Shown: positions 24,671-33,604, numbered from the stretch's first letter. The stretch: 64,000 nucleotides of DNA from JAFDWR01 sp038216655 (GCA_038216655.1 JBBQPZ010000011.1:62001-126000), one strand, 5' to 3'. Notes: generated by a model from the sequence alone, not told the origin. Made by a program: numbers and translations.

Positions 24671-27105
24671 TGGCCGAAGTCAAACTGCCCATCGAAGAAG
24701 AACTAATCGAAGCCGAAATCGGCGAGCCTCAGATCCGCGAAGGCGGCGACGAGGAGCACAAGCCGGTCGTTCCGACCGAGATCAACATCATGCCGCTGCG
24801 CGACAGCGTCATCTACCCGATGCTGATCGCGCCTCTCAGCGTTACCCGGGAGAACTCGGTCCAGCTTCTGGACGAGAGCATCGTCGGCAACAACCGCGTG
24901 ATCGGCGTGATCGCCCAGCGTCAACCCCAGGAGGAGAATCCGACCTTCGACGACGTGTACGAGTACGGCTGCGCCGTTATCATCCGCACGCTCGTGAAGA
25001 TGCCGGACGCGGTGCGTCTGATCGTCCAGGGCGTCGCCCGGTACCGCATCATCGAACGCCTCCAGACGGAGCCTTATCTGCGAGCGCGGATCGAAGTGAT
25101 CGACGAAATCGAGATCCCCGAGGGGGGATCGGAGGAGATCGAAGCGCTCCGGCGTTCGGTCGCCGCCCTGTTCGAACAGGCGATCCGGTTGTCGCCGCAG
25201 CTTCCCGACGAACTTCGAAGTTTGACCCAAGCCGTCCAAGAGACCAACGTAATGGCCGACCTGGTGGCCGCGCATATGACGCTTTCGGTCGAGGACAAGC
25301 AGAAGATCCTCGAAACGCTGGACCTGCATGACCGCCTCCGGTTGCTATTGGAGCTGCTTTCCAAAGAGGTGCGGGTTCTTGAGCTTACGAGCAAGGTGCA
25401 GAGTGAGGTGAACACCGAACTCAGTAAAACGCAGCGAGAGTACTACCTGCGCGAGCAGCTTAAGGCGATTCAGCGGGAGTTGGGCGAGGCGGATGATCGC
25501 GGTGAAGAGCTTGAGGAGCTTCGGAAGAAGATCGACGAGACCGACATGTCGGTGGAGGCGCTCAAGGAAGTCAATCGCGAGTACGACCGGTTGCGCCGGA
25601 TGAACCCGGGTTCACCCGAATACACGGTGGCGCGGACGTACGTTGACGCGATGGTCGCGATGCCGTGGAATATCTCCACGAACGACAACCTCGATCTTGC
25701 CCATGCGAAGCAGGTGCTCGATGCCGACCATTTTGGACTCGACAAGATCAAGGAACGGATCATCGAGTTCCTCGCCGTCCGGAAGGTGAAGGGCGACGGC
25801 AAAGTCCGACAGCCAATCCTCTGCTTCACCGGCCCTCCCGGGGTGGGTAAGACCTCGCTCGGCCGCTCGATCGCCTCGGCGATGGATCGCAAGTACGCGC
25901 GCATTTCGCTCGGCGGCATGCGGGACGAGGCGGAGATTCGCGGGCATCGACGCACCTACATCGGCGCGATGCCCGGCCAGATCGTCCAGGCGCTGCGGCG
26001 AGTGGAGACGAACAACCCGGTGATCGTGTTGGACGAGATCGACAAACTCGGCTCCGACTTCCGAGGCGACCCTTCTTCGGCGCTGCTGGAGGTGTTGGAC
26101 CCCGAGCAGAACAGCACGTTCCGCGACCACTACTTAGACGTGCCGTTCGACCTGTCTCGGGTGTTCTTCATCACCACGGCGAACCGACTGGACACGATTC
26201 CGAGTCCGCTACGAGACCGGATGGAGGTCATTGAACTCGGTGGTTACACCGAGGAAGAAAAGGTCGAAATCGCGGAGCGGCACTTGCTGCCCAAGCAGGT
26301 CGAAGAGCACGGTCTAAAGCCGTCGCAGCTCACGTTCCGTCGCGACGCGGTTCAGAAGATCGTTCGCCAGTACACCCGCGAGGCGGGCGTCCGAAATCTG
26401 GAGCGCGAGATCGGCAGCGTGGTTCGAAAAGCGACGCGAATGGTCGCTGAGGGGCATGTCGGGCGGATTACCGTCACCGGCAAGTTCGTAGAGACCGCCT
26501 TGGGCTCGCCACGGTTCCTGCACGACGAAGTCACCGAGCGGGAGATGGTGCCCGGGATGGCGGTGGGTCTGGCGTGGACTCCGGTGGGCGGCGACGTCCT
26601 CTTTATCGAGACCCTAAAGATGCCGGGCAAGGGGATGATCGTGACGGGCCAGTTGGGCGATGTCATGAAGGAGTCGGTCACCGCCGCGCTGAGTTACGTC
26701 CGCAGCCACTCGGTCGATCTCAAGATCAATCCGGACCTTTACGAGAAGAACGAGATCCACGTTCACGTTCCTGCTGGCGCGGTGCCGAAGGACGGTCCGA
26801 GCGCGGGCGTGACGATGCTGACCGCGTTGACCTCGCTGCTGACGGATCGTCCGGTAAAGCCTCGGCTCGCGATGACGGGTGAGATCACGTTGAGCGGGCA
26901 AGTGCTGCCGGTGGGCGGAATCAAGGAGAAGGTTCTGGCCGCGTATCGGGCGGGGGTGGAGACGGTGATTCTTCCCGATCAGAACCAAAAGGACTTCCTG
27001 GAAGAGGTTCCGGACGCCATCCGCGCCAAGCTCAAGGTCCACTTCGTAACCAAAGCCGACCAGGTGTTGCGACTTGCCCTCGACCGCCCGCTGAAGCACC
27101 CCTAG
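24670..27105 (+). CDS. lon: ATP-dependent protease Lon
   Basis: A hexameric AAA+ protease that degrades misfolded and regulatory proteins. Domains in order: N-terminal substrate domain (residues about 30-230, INIMPLRDSVIYPMLIAPLS), coiled linker (QREYYLREQLKAIQRELGE), AAA+ module with Walker A GPPGVGKTSLG (about 392) and Walker B VIVLDEIDKLG, sensor ITTANRLDTIP, and the peptidase domain with catalytic Ser in PKDGPSAGVTML (about 711) and Lys in VGGIKEKVLAA (about 754). Length 811 is normal. Confidence 0.98.
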   Translation: MAEVKLPIEEELIEAEIGEPQIREGGDEEHKPVVPTEINIMPLRDSVIYPMLIAPLSVTRENSVQLLDESIVGNNRVIGVIAQRQPQEENPTFDDVYEYGCAVIIRTLVKMPDAVRLIVQGVARYRIIERLQTEPYLRARIEVIDEIEIPEGGSEEIEALRRSVAALFEQAIRLSPQLPDELRSLTQAVQETNVMADLVAAHMTLSVEDKQKILETLDLHDRLRLLLELLSKEVRVLELTSKVQSEVNTELSKTQREYYLREQLKAIQRELGEADDRGEELEELRKKIDETDMSVEALKEVNREYDRLRRMNPGSPEYTVARTYVDAMVAMPWNISTNDNLDLAHAKQVLDADHFGLDKIKERIIEFLAVRKVKGDGKVRQPILCFTGPPGVGKTSLGRSIASAMDRKYARISLGGMRDEAEIRGHRRTYIGAMPGQIVQALRRVETNNPVIVLDEIDKLGSDFRGDPSSALLEVLDPEQNSTFRDHYLDVPFDLSRVFFITTANRLDTIPSPLRDRMEVIELGGYTEEEKVEIAERHLLPKQVEEHGLKPSQLTFRRDAVQKIVRQYTREAGVRNLEREIGSVVRKATRMVAEGHVGRITVTGKFVETALGSPRFLHDEVTEREMVPGMAVGLAWTPVGGDVLFIETLKMPGKGMIVTGQLGDVMKESVTAALSYVRSHSVDLKINPDLYEKNEIHVHVPAGAVPKDGPSAGVTMLTALTSLLTDRPVKPRLAMTGEITLSGQVLPVGGIKEKVLAAYRAGVETVILPDQNQKDFLEEVPDAIRAKLKVHFVTKADQVLRLALDRPLKHP

Positions 27106-27107
27106 AA

Positions 27108-27695
27108 ATGGTTCTGGAGACGCCCCTCAGCGGTCGGTTCATGCGCGAGCGCTACCTGGTGTTCGCGCCGCCGAATCAGTACTTGGGGTTGGTGGGGGCT
27201 TGCTTTTTCGGCGGCTTGATCCTGATCGCGATGGGGATCTCCGCGGGTGCTTATTGGATGTTTGTGGGGGCGATGGTTACGGTTGCCGGTGCTTGGGGCG
27301 CCCTGTCCCTCAATTGGCTGGCCTTTGATCTTCGGGACCGGACCTACGCCAGGCGTGACGGGGCTGCGTCCTCAACGCGGTACGCCAAAGGCTCGCTCGA
27401 CGAATTGGAGGCACTGTTTGTCTTGGCCGAAGACCGGACCTCGTTCGGGAAGATGATGACCCGGGAACGAGCCGTAACCTACCGGATCGTGCTGCAGTGG
27501 CAGGGAATGCGGTTGCCGAGCGTGATCTTGGAGCAGGACTACCGCGCAGTTCCGGTGAACATGCCGTTGGAGAATGGCGCGGCAACGTCGCTGATGGCAG
27601 CGGAGCGATACGGTCGGGCGCTTAATGTGCCGGTAGTGAACCACGCGCACGTGTCGGTTTCGAACCCGATTCCGACCGCGGGCGCTCCGTTCTGA
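27108..27695 (+). CDS. Membrane protein of unknown function
   Basis: A 195-residue product that starts 2 bases after lon ends, so it is probably in the hsp20-lon operon. Two adjacent membrane segments lie at residues about 22-65 (LGLVGACFFGGLILIAMGI, then MFVGAMVTVAGAWGALSL). The rest is a cytoplasmic beta-rich domain (LAFDLRDRTYARRDG, TYRIVLQWQGMRLPSVILEQ), a layout seen in small PH-like membrane proteins. No clear family. An inverted-repeat element follows the stop codon. Confidence 0.7.
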   Translation: MVLETPLSGRFMRERYLVFAPPNQYLGLVGACFFGGLILIAMGISAGAYWMFVGAMVTVAGAWGALSLNWLAFDLRDRTYARRDGAASSTRYAKGSLDELEALFVLAEDRTSFGKMMTRERAVTYRIVLQWQGMRLPSVILEQDYRAVPVNMPLENGAATSLMAAERYGRALNVPVVNHAHVSVSNPIPTAGAPF

Positions 27696-27703
27696 ATTGG
27701 ATT

Positions 27704-27969
27704 GCACGGCCCCGGCCGTGCTTTGCTTGGCGAGCCTTGCTGCTATCGAGATTGACTGGCCTTTCTGAACGGTGCCAGGTCGCCTGATTCAAAGCGCGGC
27801 CAGGGAGTCCGGTGCATTGGGCTTTCTCGTGTTTCACTTGGTGACGGGTGTTGTTCCTCTGGCACCGCGACGGCTTCCTGGGCGAGACGCCCCAGCCACA
27901 CCCTCCGTCGCGGCACCATTGGACAAATTGGGAAGCTCGCGGCAGACAAAGCACGGCCAGGGCCATGCA
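27704..27969. repeat. Nested inverted-repeat element, about 266 bp
   Basis: The outer arms are GCACGGCCCCGGCCGTGC plus TTTGCTTGGCGAGC (27704-27735) and its imperfect inverse at 27935-27969 (GCTCGCGGCAGACAAAGCACG, then GCCAGGGCCATGC). The left arm is itself palindromic. Inner pairs include GGCACCGCGACGG against CCGTCGCGGCACC and CTGGGCGAGACGCCCCAG. It lies between two 3' ends (lon operon and trxA). Confidence 0.85.
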
Positions 27970-27973
27970 CTCG

Positions 27974-28017
27974 AAAAAAACAAAAGCCAGGGGCTCCGCA
28001 AGGAAGCCTCCGGCTTT
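27974..28017 (-). terminator. Intrinsic terminator of trxA
   Basis: On the minus strand AAAGCCGGAGGCTTCC pairs with the GGAGCCCCTGGCTTT segment, followed by TGTTTTTTT. It begins 20 bases after the trxA stop. Confidence 0.88.
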
Positions 28018-28037
28018 AGCGATGTCGTACGGCGATG

Positions 28038-28361
28038 CTAGATCGCTCGGTCGAGGAGAGCGGCGATCTGCGCTTTGGGCGCGGCACCGACCATCTGATC
28101 GACGACCTTTCCACCCTTGAAGACGAGAAGAGCGGGGATGCTCATCACGCCGTATTGGGAGGCAAGATCACCTTCAGTGTCCACGTCAACCTTGAAAACC
28201 TTGGCCTTGCCGGTGTATTCGGCGGCAAGCTGTTCGACCGAGGGGCCGATTGCTTTACACGGGCCACACCACTCCGCCCAGAAATCGACGAGAACCGGAA
28301 CATCAGACTTCAAAACTTTCTCGTCAAACTCAGAACCCTTGACGGCTAAATTACTTCCCAT
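28038..28361 (-). CDS. trxA: Thioredoxin
   Basis: A small cytoplasmic dithiol oxidoreductase of 107 residues. The active site is VDFWAEWCGPCKAIGP (Cys about 31 and 34), and the cis-proline loop is YGVMSIPALLVFKGGK. The ATG at 28361 (MGSNLAVKGS) has AGGAG at the right distance (AGGAGAAGATATG); an upstream ATG at 28382 is in frame but has no RBS. The gene has its own terminator. Confidence 0.96.
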   Translation of the reverse strand: MGSNLAVKGSEFDEKVLKSDVPVLVDFWAEWCGPCKAIGPSVEQLAAEYTGKAKVFKVDVDTEGDLASQYGVMSIPALLVFKGGKVVDQMVGAAPKAQIAALLDRAI

Positions 28362-28468
28362 ATCTTCTCCTACGCTTTGCAAAACTCTACCTCAGCAAAG
28401 GGCACCCAACTCTGAGAAGTTCGAAGGTTCCGTGTGACGTTTACGGGGGAAGCCGTCGTCTATTTAAT

Positions 28469-28490
28469 TGACCCCTTAACAGGTGTCAAC
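28469..28490 (+). promoter_or_regulatory. Inverted repeat in the leader of the Gly-rich protein gene
   Basis: TTGACCCCT (28469-28477) and AGGTGTCAA (28482-28490) pair with one mismatch, 3 bases before the AGGAGG ribosome-binding site. It could be an operator or a hairpin that controls access of the ribosome. CTATTTAAT just left of it may be a -10 box. Confidence 0.4.
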
Positions 28491-28501
28491 TCAGGAGGAA
28501 T

Positions 28502-29338
28502 TTGAAACCGGTGAAGACCACTTGGATATTAGCTGCAGCGTGCTCGCTCCTTATTGTTGGAACAGCGGACGCTGCCCGACGACCGAAGCATAAGGTAGTC
28601 CGCAAGAAGGCTGTCGTGCGGGTTGCGGTGGCGGAGACGTCACTGGTGGGAATCCACCTCATGGATTCGGGAGTCCGAGTCGTCAACCTTTACGGCACTC
28701 CGGATGACATCGAAGGGATCTCGGTCGGTGGCGGTGCCATCGGCGGGGGTGCCGGGGGTCCTGGCGCTGGCGGTGCCGGCGGAGGTCCTCGCGTCACCAC
28801 CGGTCGCGGCGGTGCTCAGGGTGGTGCGGCAGGTGCCGAGTTCACCGTTCCTGACAACGACCCCAACTGGAGATTTGGCGACACCGTCATCCGACAGTTC
28901 GGTCCTCCTCAGGGCGATGGCGGCGGCGGTCGAGTGGGCGCTCCTCCTCCTGGTGGCAACGGGCCTGGGGCAGCGGGTCGTGGCGGTGGTGCTCCCGGTG
29001 CAGCCGGTGGTACGAGTGAGCGAGTTACCTACACGCGCTGGATCTACAACCGTGGCGGCAGCAAGTACGGCTTCGTGGTCGACAAGTTCAACCGCGTGAT
29101 TCAGATCGAAGCGATCGGCCTCCAGAATGCCAAGGTGCGCACGCGCTCTGGTATCGGGTTCGGCGCGACGTTCGCCCGAATCATGAAGACCTATGGCGCT
29201 CCGGACGGCTACGAGATCTCGGGCAACACGATCGTGGTCCGCTACCTCAGCCGCAAGAAGGTCGCGTTCCGCTTGAACCGACTCGGCGAGGGCAAGCCCC
29301 ACGTGGTGACCGGCATCGTGGTCGCCGCGGGCAAGTAA
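28502..29338 (+). CDS. Secreted two-domain protein with a long Gly-rich linker
   Basis: Unknown function, 278 residues. The TTG at 28502 follows AGGAGG by 3 bases; a GTG at 28511 is an alternative start. A signal peptide (TTWILAAACSLLIVGTADA) is followed by a basic stretch, a short beta domain containing MDSGVRVVNLYGTPDDIEGI, a Gly/Ala/Pro linker (residues about 75-165, partly broken by FTVPDNDPNWRFGDTVIRQF), and a C-terminal domain with WIYNRGGSKYGFVVDKFNRV, IQIEAIG and FARIMKTYGAPDGYEISGN. Both halves use the phrase YG-x-P-D, suggesting a duplicated lipoprotein-like fold split by the linker. It lies 21 bases before dnaG. Confidence 0.75.
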   Translation: MKPVKTTWILAAACSLLIVGTADAARRPKHKVVRKKAVVRVAVAETSLVGIHLMDSGVRVVNLYGTPDDIEGISVGGGAIGGGAGGPGAGGAGGGPRVTTGRGGAQGGAAGAEFTVPDNDPNWRFGDTVIRQFGPPQGDGGGGRVGAPPPGGNGPGAAGRGGGAPGAAGGTSERVTYTRWIYNRGGSKYGFVVDKFNRVIQIEAIGLQNAKVRTRSGIGFGATFARIMKTYGAPDGYEISGNTIVVRYLSRKKVAFRLNRLGEGKPHVVTGIVVAAGK

Positions 29339-29359
29339 GAAGAACCGAGGCAACTGAAA

Positions 29360-31108
29360 TTGGCCGACGAGAGGGACGAGATCCGAGCGAGGATCAATAT
29401 CGTCCAACTCGTCGGCCAGCGTGTTTCTCTTAAGAAGGCCGGAAAGGATTGGAAGGGACTCTGCCCCTTTCACGACGACAAGACCCCTTCCTTCACGGTC
29501 AGCGAACGCAACGGAAACTATCGCTGCTGGTCGTGCGGCGAACATGGCGATATGTTCACTTGGGTCATGAAGACCCAGAACGTCGAATTCCCCGAAGCGT
29601 TGGAAATCCTCGCCGAGCAGGCGGGAGTCGAACTCACGCGCCGTGGCCCGGTGGTCTCCAAGAGCGAGCGGGCACAACAGCGCACCGCGATGGACGACGC
29701 GCTTCAATTCTTCCAGGAACAGCTCTCCAAGTCGGGGCCGGGAAAGGAGTATCTCGAACGACGGGGCATCGACGCGGAGTCGGTCAAGAGCTGGGAGCTA
29801 GGCTATGCGCCTGACATCGGCGAAGCTCTGGTGCAGCACCTCAAGCGCAAGGGCCACCCGATGGATGAGTGTAAGGCGCTCTTCTTGATTGACCAGCGCA
29901 CTGACGGGAGCTACTACGACAAGTTCCGGGGTCGCCTGATCTTTCCCATCCGAGATGAGCGAGGCGACCTCGTCGCCTTCGGCGGGCGGCTCCTCGGCGA
30001 CGGCAATCCCAAGTACATCAATAGCAGCGACACGCCGCTCTATCGCAAGAGCCGGGTGCTGTACGGGATGTACCGCGCCAAGGACGCTCTGAACGCCACG
30101 CGACGCGCGGTGCTTACCGAGGGCTATCTGGACGTCATCGCTTGCCAGAGGGCGGGCGTGACGGGCGCGCTGGCCTCCCTTGGCACGGCGCTGAGCGAGG
30201 ACCACGCGAAGTTACTGCGTCGGTGGGTGGATGAGGTCGTGATCCTCTACGACAGCGACGCGGCGGGCCAGAAAGCGGCAGAGCGGGCAATCGATATATT
30301 GGGGGCCGAGGGGCTTGCAGTGCGTATCGCACTGATGCCGGAAGGGGACGACCCCGACACCCTGCTCAAGAAGGAAGGCCCTGGCGCGGTGCTACGGTCG
30401 GTCGAGCAGGGGCAACCGCCACTTGACTTCAAGATCGCGCGGCTCCTAGAGAAGGGAAACCCGAACGACAAGGAGAAGTTCTGGCCAGCGGCGATCGAGA
30501 TTCTGGCCACGGCCCCTTCCGACATGGAGTTGCAGCGGCACCTCGTCCACTTGGCGGCCATGTATCCGGGCATTCCTGAGCCCTTGCTCGCCCAGGCTTC
30601 CTTGCGACGCGAAGTCCTGGCACGGCGACGTCGGGATCGGGGGGCTCCCGCGGCGAGGCCACGCGTGAGTCCGCCGGTCATCCGTGCGGTGAGCGAACTT
30701 CTGCCGGCAGAGACGATGATCTTGGGAGCATTTGTGGGAGAGACCTTCCGATCGTTCGCGTGGAGCGTGATGCAGGAGTCGGGGATGTTCACTTCTCATG
30801 CGGGTTCCGGCTTAGCGGCAGTTCTGCTATCCTCCTTTCCCGACGGACCCCCCGAGGGGGAGCCGAAGTTGTGGCTCCACCTGATCGAGGAGGAGTCCGA
30901 CCGGGATTTGCTGATCCGAATTGGGGACGATCCAAGGCTGGATCGGTTGGACCAGAAGTTCCTCGACGACACCGTCGCGAAGATGCGGAAGGCGCAGGAA
31001 ACGAGGAAGCTGGGCGAGCTGAAAAACACCGGCCAGAGCTCCGAAATCCTGAAGCGTCTCAAGCAACTCAAACCGTCTTACGAGAAAGAGAAGATTGATG
31101 AGATGTAA
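29360..31108 (+). CDS. dnaG: DNA primase DnaG
   Basis: It makes RNA primers at the replication fork. Length 582 is normal. Domains: zinc-binding CHC2 (residues about 35-65: LCPFHDDKTPSFTVSERNG, YRCWSCGEHGD), catalytic core with PIRDERGDLVAFGGR and GDGNPKYINSSDTP, TOPRIM with VLTEGYLDVIACQRAG (Glu) and VVILYDSDAAGQKAA (DxD), then a helicase-binding C-terminal region. The start is TTG at 29360 with GAGG nine bases upstream. It precedes a primary-type sigma gene, as in the classical macromolecular-synthesis operon. Confidence 0.97.
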   Translation: MADERDEIRARINIVQLVGQRVSLKKAGKDWKGLCPFHDDKTPSFTVSERNGNYRCWSCGEHGDMFTWVMKTQNVEFPEALEILAEQAGVELTRRGPVVSKSERAQQRTAMDDALQFFQEQLSKSGPGKEYLERRGIDAESVKSWELGYAPDIGEALVQHLKRKGHPMDECKALFLIDQRTDGSYYDKFRGRLIFPIRDERGDLVAFGGRLLGDGNPKYINSSDTPLYRKSRVLYGMYRAKDALNATRRAVLTEGYLDVIACQRAGVTGALASLGTALSEDHAKLLRRWVDEVVILYDSDAAGQKAAERAIDILGAEGLAVRIALMPEGDDPDTLLKKEGPGAVLRSVEQGQPPLDFKIARLLEKGNPNDKEKFWPAAIEILATAPSDMELQRHLVHLAAMYPGIPEPLLAQASLRREVLARRRRDRGAPAARPRVSPPVIRAVSELLPAETMILGAFVGETFRSFAWSVMQESGMFTSHAGSGLAAVLLSSFPDGPPEGEPKLWLHLIEEESDRDLLIRIGDDPRLDRLDQKFLDDTVAKMRKAQETRKLGELKNTGQSSEILKRLKQLKPSYEKEKIDEM

Positions 31109-31257
31109 CTTTTTTGAGTTCCAGCGGAAATTACTTGGTGTTCTGCCGAAAGTGAGTTACATTGAATCGCTTCAAGGCGAACGTAGCTAGATTCGAGGAC
31201 ATGGCGGGGAGCCACCGACGGTCTAGTTGCGGCAGGGCTCGCCTGGAGAACTAAAAT

Positions 31258-32259
31258 ATGGTATCGGCAACCGTCTACGAAGGTGCTCTCGTTCGAGCGC
31301 CATTTCATCGTAAGCAGGACACCGAGGCTCCGAACGATGTTCCGGACGCCTCTGAAGCCGCGCCCCATCCCGCGCACTTCGATACCGTCGAAGCGACGTC
31401 CTTGCTGGAAGCGGATGCGATTGGGATTGACGATTCCGTACGGATGTGGCTGAAGAAGATTGGCCGGATTCCTCTTCTCACCCCCGAGCAAGAAGTTTTG
31501 ATCGCCCGTCGCGCCAATTTGGGCTGCGGCGTGTGTAAGTCGGTGTTGATCGAGGCGAACCTTCGCCTGGTCGTCAGCATCGCAAAGAAGTTCGTCGGCC
31601 GCGGCCTTTCCATGCAGGATCTGATCCAGGAAGGAAATATGGGGCTGATCCGCGCGGTGGAGAAATTCGACGCCGCCCGCGGTTTCCGATTCAGCACCTA
31701 CGCCACCTGGTGGATTCGCCAAGCCATTTCGCGCGCAATCAGTGACCACGGTCGCACGATCCGCGTGCCGGTCCACACCCTCGAAGCGGTCAACCGGATG
31801 CTGAAGATGGCCCACCAGCTTCAAAGCCAGCTCGGTAGGGAAGCCACCGTTGCCGAGATCAGCCAGGCGCTGGGGATCTCCGTCGAGAAGGTTCAAGAGT
31901 TTTTGCGCACGATCCACGATCCGCTTTCGCTCGAGACTCCGGTCGGAGAGAGTGAGGATGCACTGCTCGGCGAGTTCATCGTCGACCGCCGTCACGAGAC
32001 GCCCGCCGAGAGTGCGATGCGCGCGGTGGTCCGAACTCGGATCGACCAGGTCCTCGCAACCTTAATCGACCGCGAGCGCGAAGTAATCGCGATGCGCTAC
32101 GGCCTCTACGACGGCCAGCCGCATACGCTGGAGGAAGTGGCCCGGGCATTCCAGGTCACACGTGAGCGGATTCGGCAGATCGAGCAGAAGGCCCTTAAAA
32201 AGCTGAAGCACCCGTCGCGCGCCACCCTGCTCGCCGAAGTGCTCGAAGACGGCCGCTGA
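31258..32259 (+). CDS. Primary-type RNA polymerase sigma factor (RpoD/SigA family)
   Basis: A sigma-70 factor with regions 1.2 to 4.2 and no region 1.1, 333 residues. Region 1.2: DDSVRMWLKKIGRIPLLTPE. Region 2: LVVSIAKKFVGRGLSMQDLI, QEGNMGLIRAVEKFD and FRFSTYATWWIRQAISRAI. Region 3: IRVPVHTLEAVNRMLK. Region 4: REREVIAMRYGLYDGQPHTL and ARAFQVTRERIRQIEQKAL. Two Cys in LGCGVCKSVLIEANL between regions 1.2 and 2 are unusual. It follows dnaG by 149 bases with its own likely promoter. It could be the housekeeping factor or a close group-2 relative. Confidence 0.92.
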   Translation: MVSATVYEGALVRAPFHRKQDTEAPNDVPDASEAAPHPAHFDTVEATSLLEADAIGIDDSVRMWLKKIGRIPLLTPEQEVLIARRANLGCGVCKSVLIEANLRLVVSIAKKFVGRGLSMQDLIQEGNMGLIRAVEKFDAARGFRFSTYATWWIRQAISRAISDHGRTIRVPVHTLEAVNRMLKMAHQLQSQLGREATVAEISQALGISVEKVQEFLRTIHDPLSLETPVGESEDALLGEFIVDRRHETPAESAMRAVVRTRIDQVLATLIDREREVIAMRYGLYDGQPHTLEEVARAFQVTRERIRQIEQKALKKLKHPSRATLLAEVLEDGR

Positions 32260-32289
32260 GGTTCCGACGCGAGAGCCGTAGGAAGGTTC

Positions 32290-32850
32290 ATGCGCGCGCC
32301 CGAAATCGATGTTCTGACCAGTTCGGGCGAGACCGTGCCCTTTTCGAGTTTCTATGCCGAGAGGGCGGTCGGGGTCGTGTTCCTTCGACACTTGGGTTGT
32401 CTGTTCTGCCGACGGCACGTCTCGCAGCTTCGTCGTCATCCCGAGTTGAATCTAGTGTTCGTGTCGATGGGTTCACCGGAGGAGACGCGGGAGTTCGAGG
32501 CGAAGTGGAAGACGGTGCATCCCTTCCTGTGCGATCCTGAGAAGACGTTGTTCGAGAAGTTCGGGCTTACCCGGGCCAAATGGAGCCAGATCGTAGGGCC
32601 GCGGGTCCTGCTTCAGGGGGCGGCGTCGATTCGGTACGGGGTGGGGACGCCGCTGGGCGATCCTATGCAGTTGGCGGGGACGTTCGTTATCAATCGGTCG
32701 GGCGAGGTGGTCTGGAGCCACCGAGCGCGTGATGCGTCCGACAACGCGAGCGCGGCCAGGATCGGCGAGGCCCTAGTCCGCGCGGACGCGGTAACCGGAG
32801 TCGCGGGGAAAGAGAATCCAGGGCCGCTCGAAACGCCCGCCGGTCGCTAG
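32290..32850 (+). CDS. Peroxiredoxin-like (PRXL2/AhpC-TSA type) protein
   Basis: A thioredoxin-fold protein of 186 residues. The active-site region reads VVFLRHLGCLFCRRHVSQL (CxxC near residue 37), as in the PRXL2/SelL-like redoxins. LVFVSMGSPEETREFEAKW, FLCDPEKTLFEKFGL and AGTFVINRSGEVVWSHRARD complete the fold. It probably reduces peroxides or disulfides; activity is inferred. It follows the sigma gene by 30 bases. The last 26 codons overlap, on the opposite strand, the end of the inositol-phosphatase-family gene. Confidence 0.85.
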   Translation: MRAPEIDVLTSSGETVPFSSFYAERAVGVVFLRHLGCLFCRRHVSQLRRHPELNLVFVSMGSPEETREFEAKWKTVHPFLCDPEKTLFEKFGLTRAKWSQIVGPRVLLQGAASIRYGVGTPLGDPMQLAGTFVINRSGEVVWSHRARDASDNASAARIGEALVRADAVTGVAGKENPGPLETPAGR

Positions 32851-33534
32851 CGGCGCGTAGTCGAGCGGAGTGCCGTCGGCGTAACGAACCTCGCCGCCAA
32901 GTTCCTCGACGAACAGGATGCACGCCGCCGCGTCGTAGAGGCTCTCTCCGCCCCCAATCATCGCGCGCATGCGCTGGCTGGCCACGAACGTCCCGTCCAC
33001 CACAAAGGCGCCCGTGCAGCGGAGTTTGCCGGGCAAGTTGGGCCAGAGCCGGCGGGCATTGCTGTCCGAGCAACTGACAAGCTCGTGCGGCAAGACAGGT
33101 CCAGGCGGAATCATCGGGAGCGCCTTCCCGTTGAGGGTCACCCCCGCGCCATGGGCAGCGATGATCATCTCGTCCAGATCGGGGATGTAGACGCCGCCAA
33201 GGGTGACCTTGTCCCCTTGGAGTAAGGCGGCGGTGACGCCCCATAGGGGACCACGGAAGGCGAAGTTGCTGGTCCCGTCGACGGGATCGACAAGCCAGAG
33301 GCCGTTGGGTCCGGCGGGTTCCATGCCGAACTCCTCTCCCCAGATGCCGGCGTCGGGCACGATCTTGGGAAGTTCGGCTCTTAACAGCTCTTCAATGGCA
33401 CGGTCGGCGTTGGTGACGATCGAGCCGTCCCGCTTCAGTTCGGGTTCGAGGCGGACTCTTTCTTGGACGGCGAGGTCTCCAGCGCGGCGCAGGAGAGCAT
33501 CAAGCGTCGGGATAAGAGCCGAAAGGTCGTCCAC
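32773..33534 (-). CDS. Inositol monophosphatase family protein
   Basis: A Mg/Li-sensitive sugar or nucleotide phosphatase, 253 residues. Motifs: GSIVTNADRAIEELLRAELP, IWGEEFG (first metal Glu), WLVDPVDGTSNFAFRGPLWG (the DPxDGT metal site) and YDAAACILFVEELGGEVRYADG (C-terminal site; the usual W-D-A-A is Y-D-A-A). Family members act on inositol-1-P, histidinol-P, fructose-1,6-P2 or PAP; which one is not decided. Its 3' end overlaps the redoxin gene by 78 bases. Confidence 0.92.
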   Translation of the reverse strand: MDDLSALIPTLDALLRRAGDLAVQERVRLEPELKRDGSIVTNADRAIEELLRAELPKIVPDAGIWGEEFGMEPAGPNGLWLVDPVDGTSNFAFRGPLWGVTAALLQGDKVTLGGVYIPDLDEMIIAAHGAGVTLNGKALPMIPPGPVLPHELVSCSDSNARRLWPNLPGKLRCTGAFVVDGTFVASQRMRAMIGGGESLYDAAACILFVEELGGEVRYADGTPLDYAPLATGGRFERPWILFPRDSGYRVRAD

Positions 33535-33560
33535 TCCCTGAATTATGGCCGCTTCGGGGC

Positions 33561-33592
33561 TTGACGTTCACGGGGGGGTGTTCGGGTATAAC
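33561..33592 (+). promoter_or_regulatory. Possible promoter of tRNA-Gly
   Basis: TTGACG (33561-33566) and TATAAC (33587-33592) are good boxes but the spacer is 20 bases, longer than usual. The mature tRNA begins 13 bases after the -10 box. Confidence 0.45.
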
Positions 33593-33604
33593 TAGCGAGC
33601 GCTA

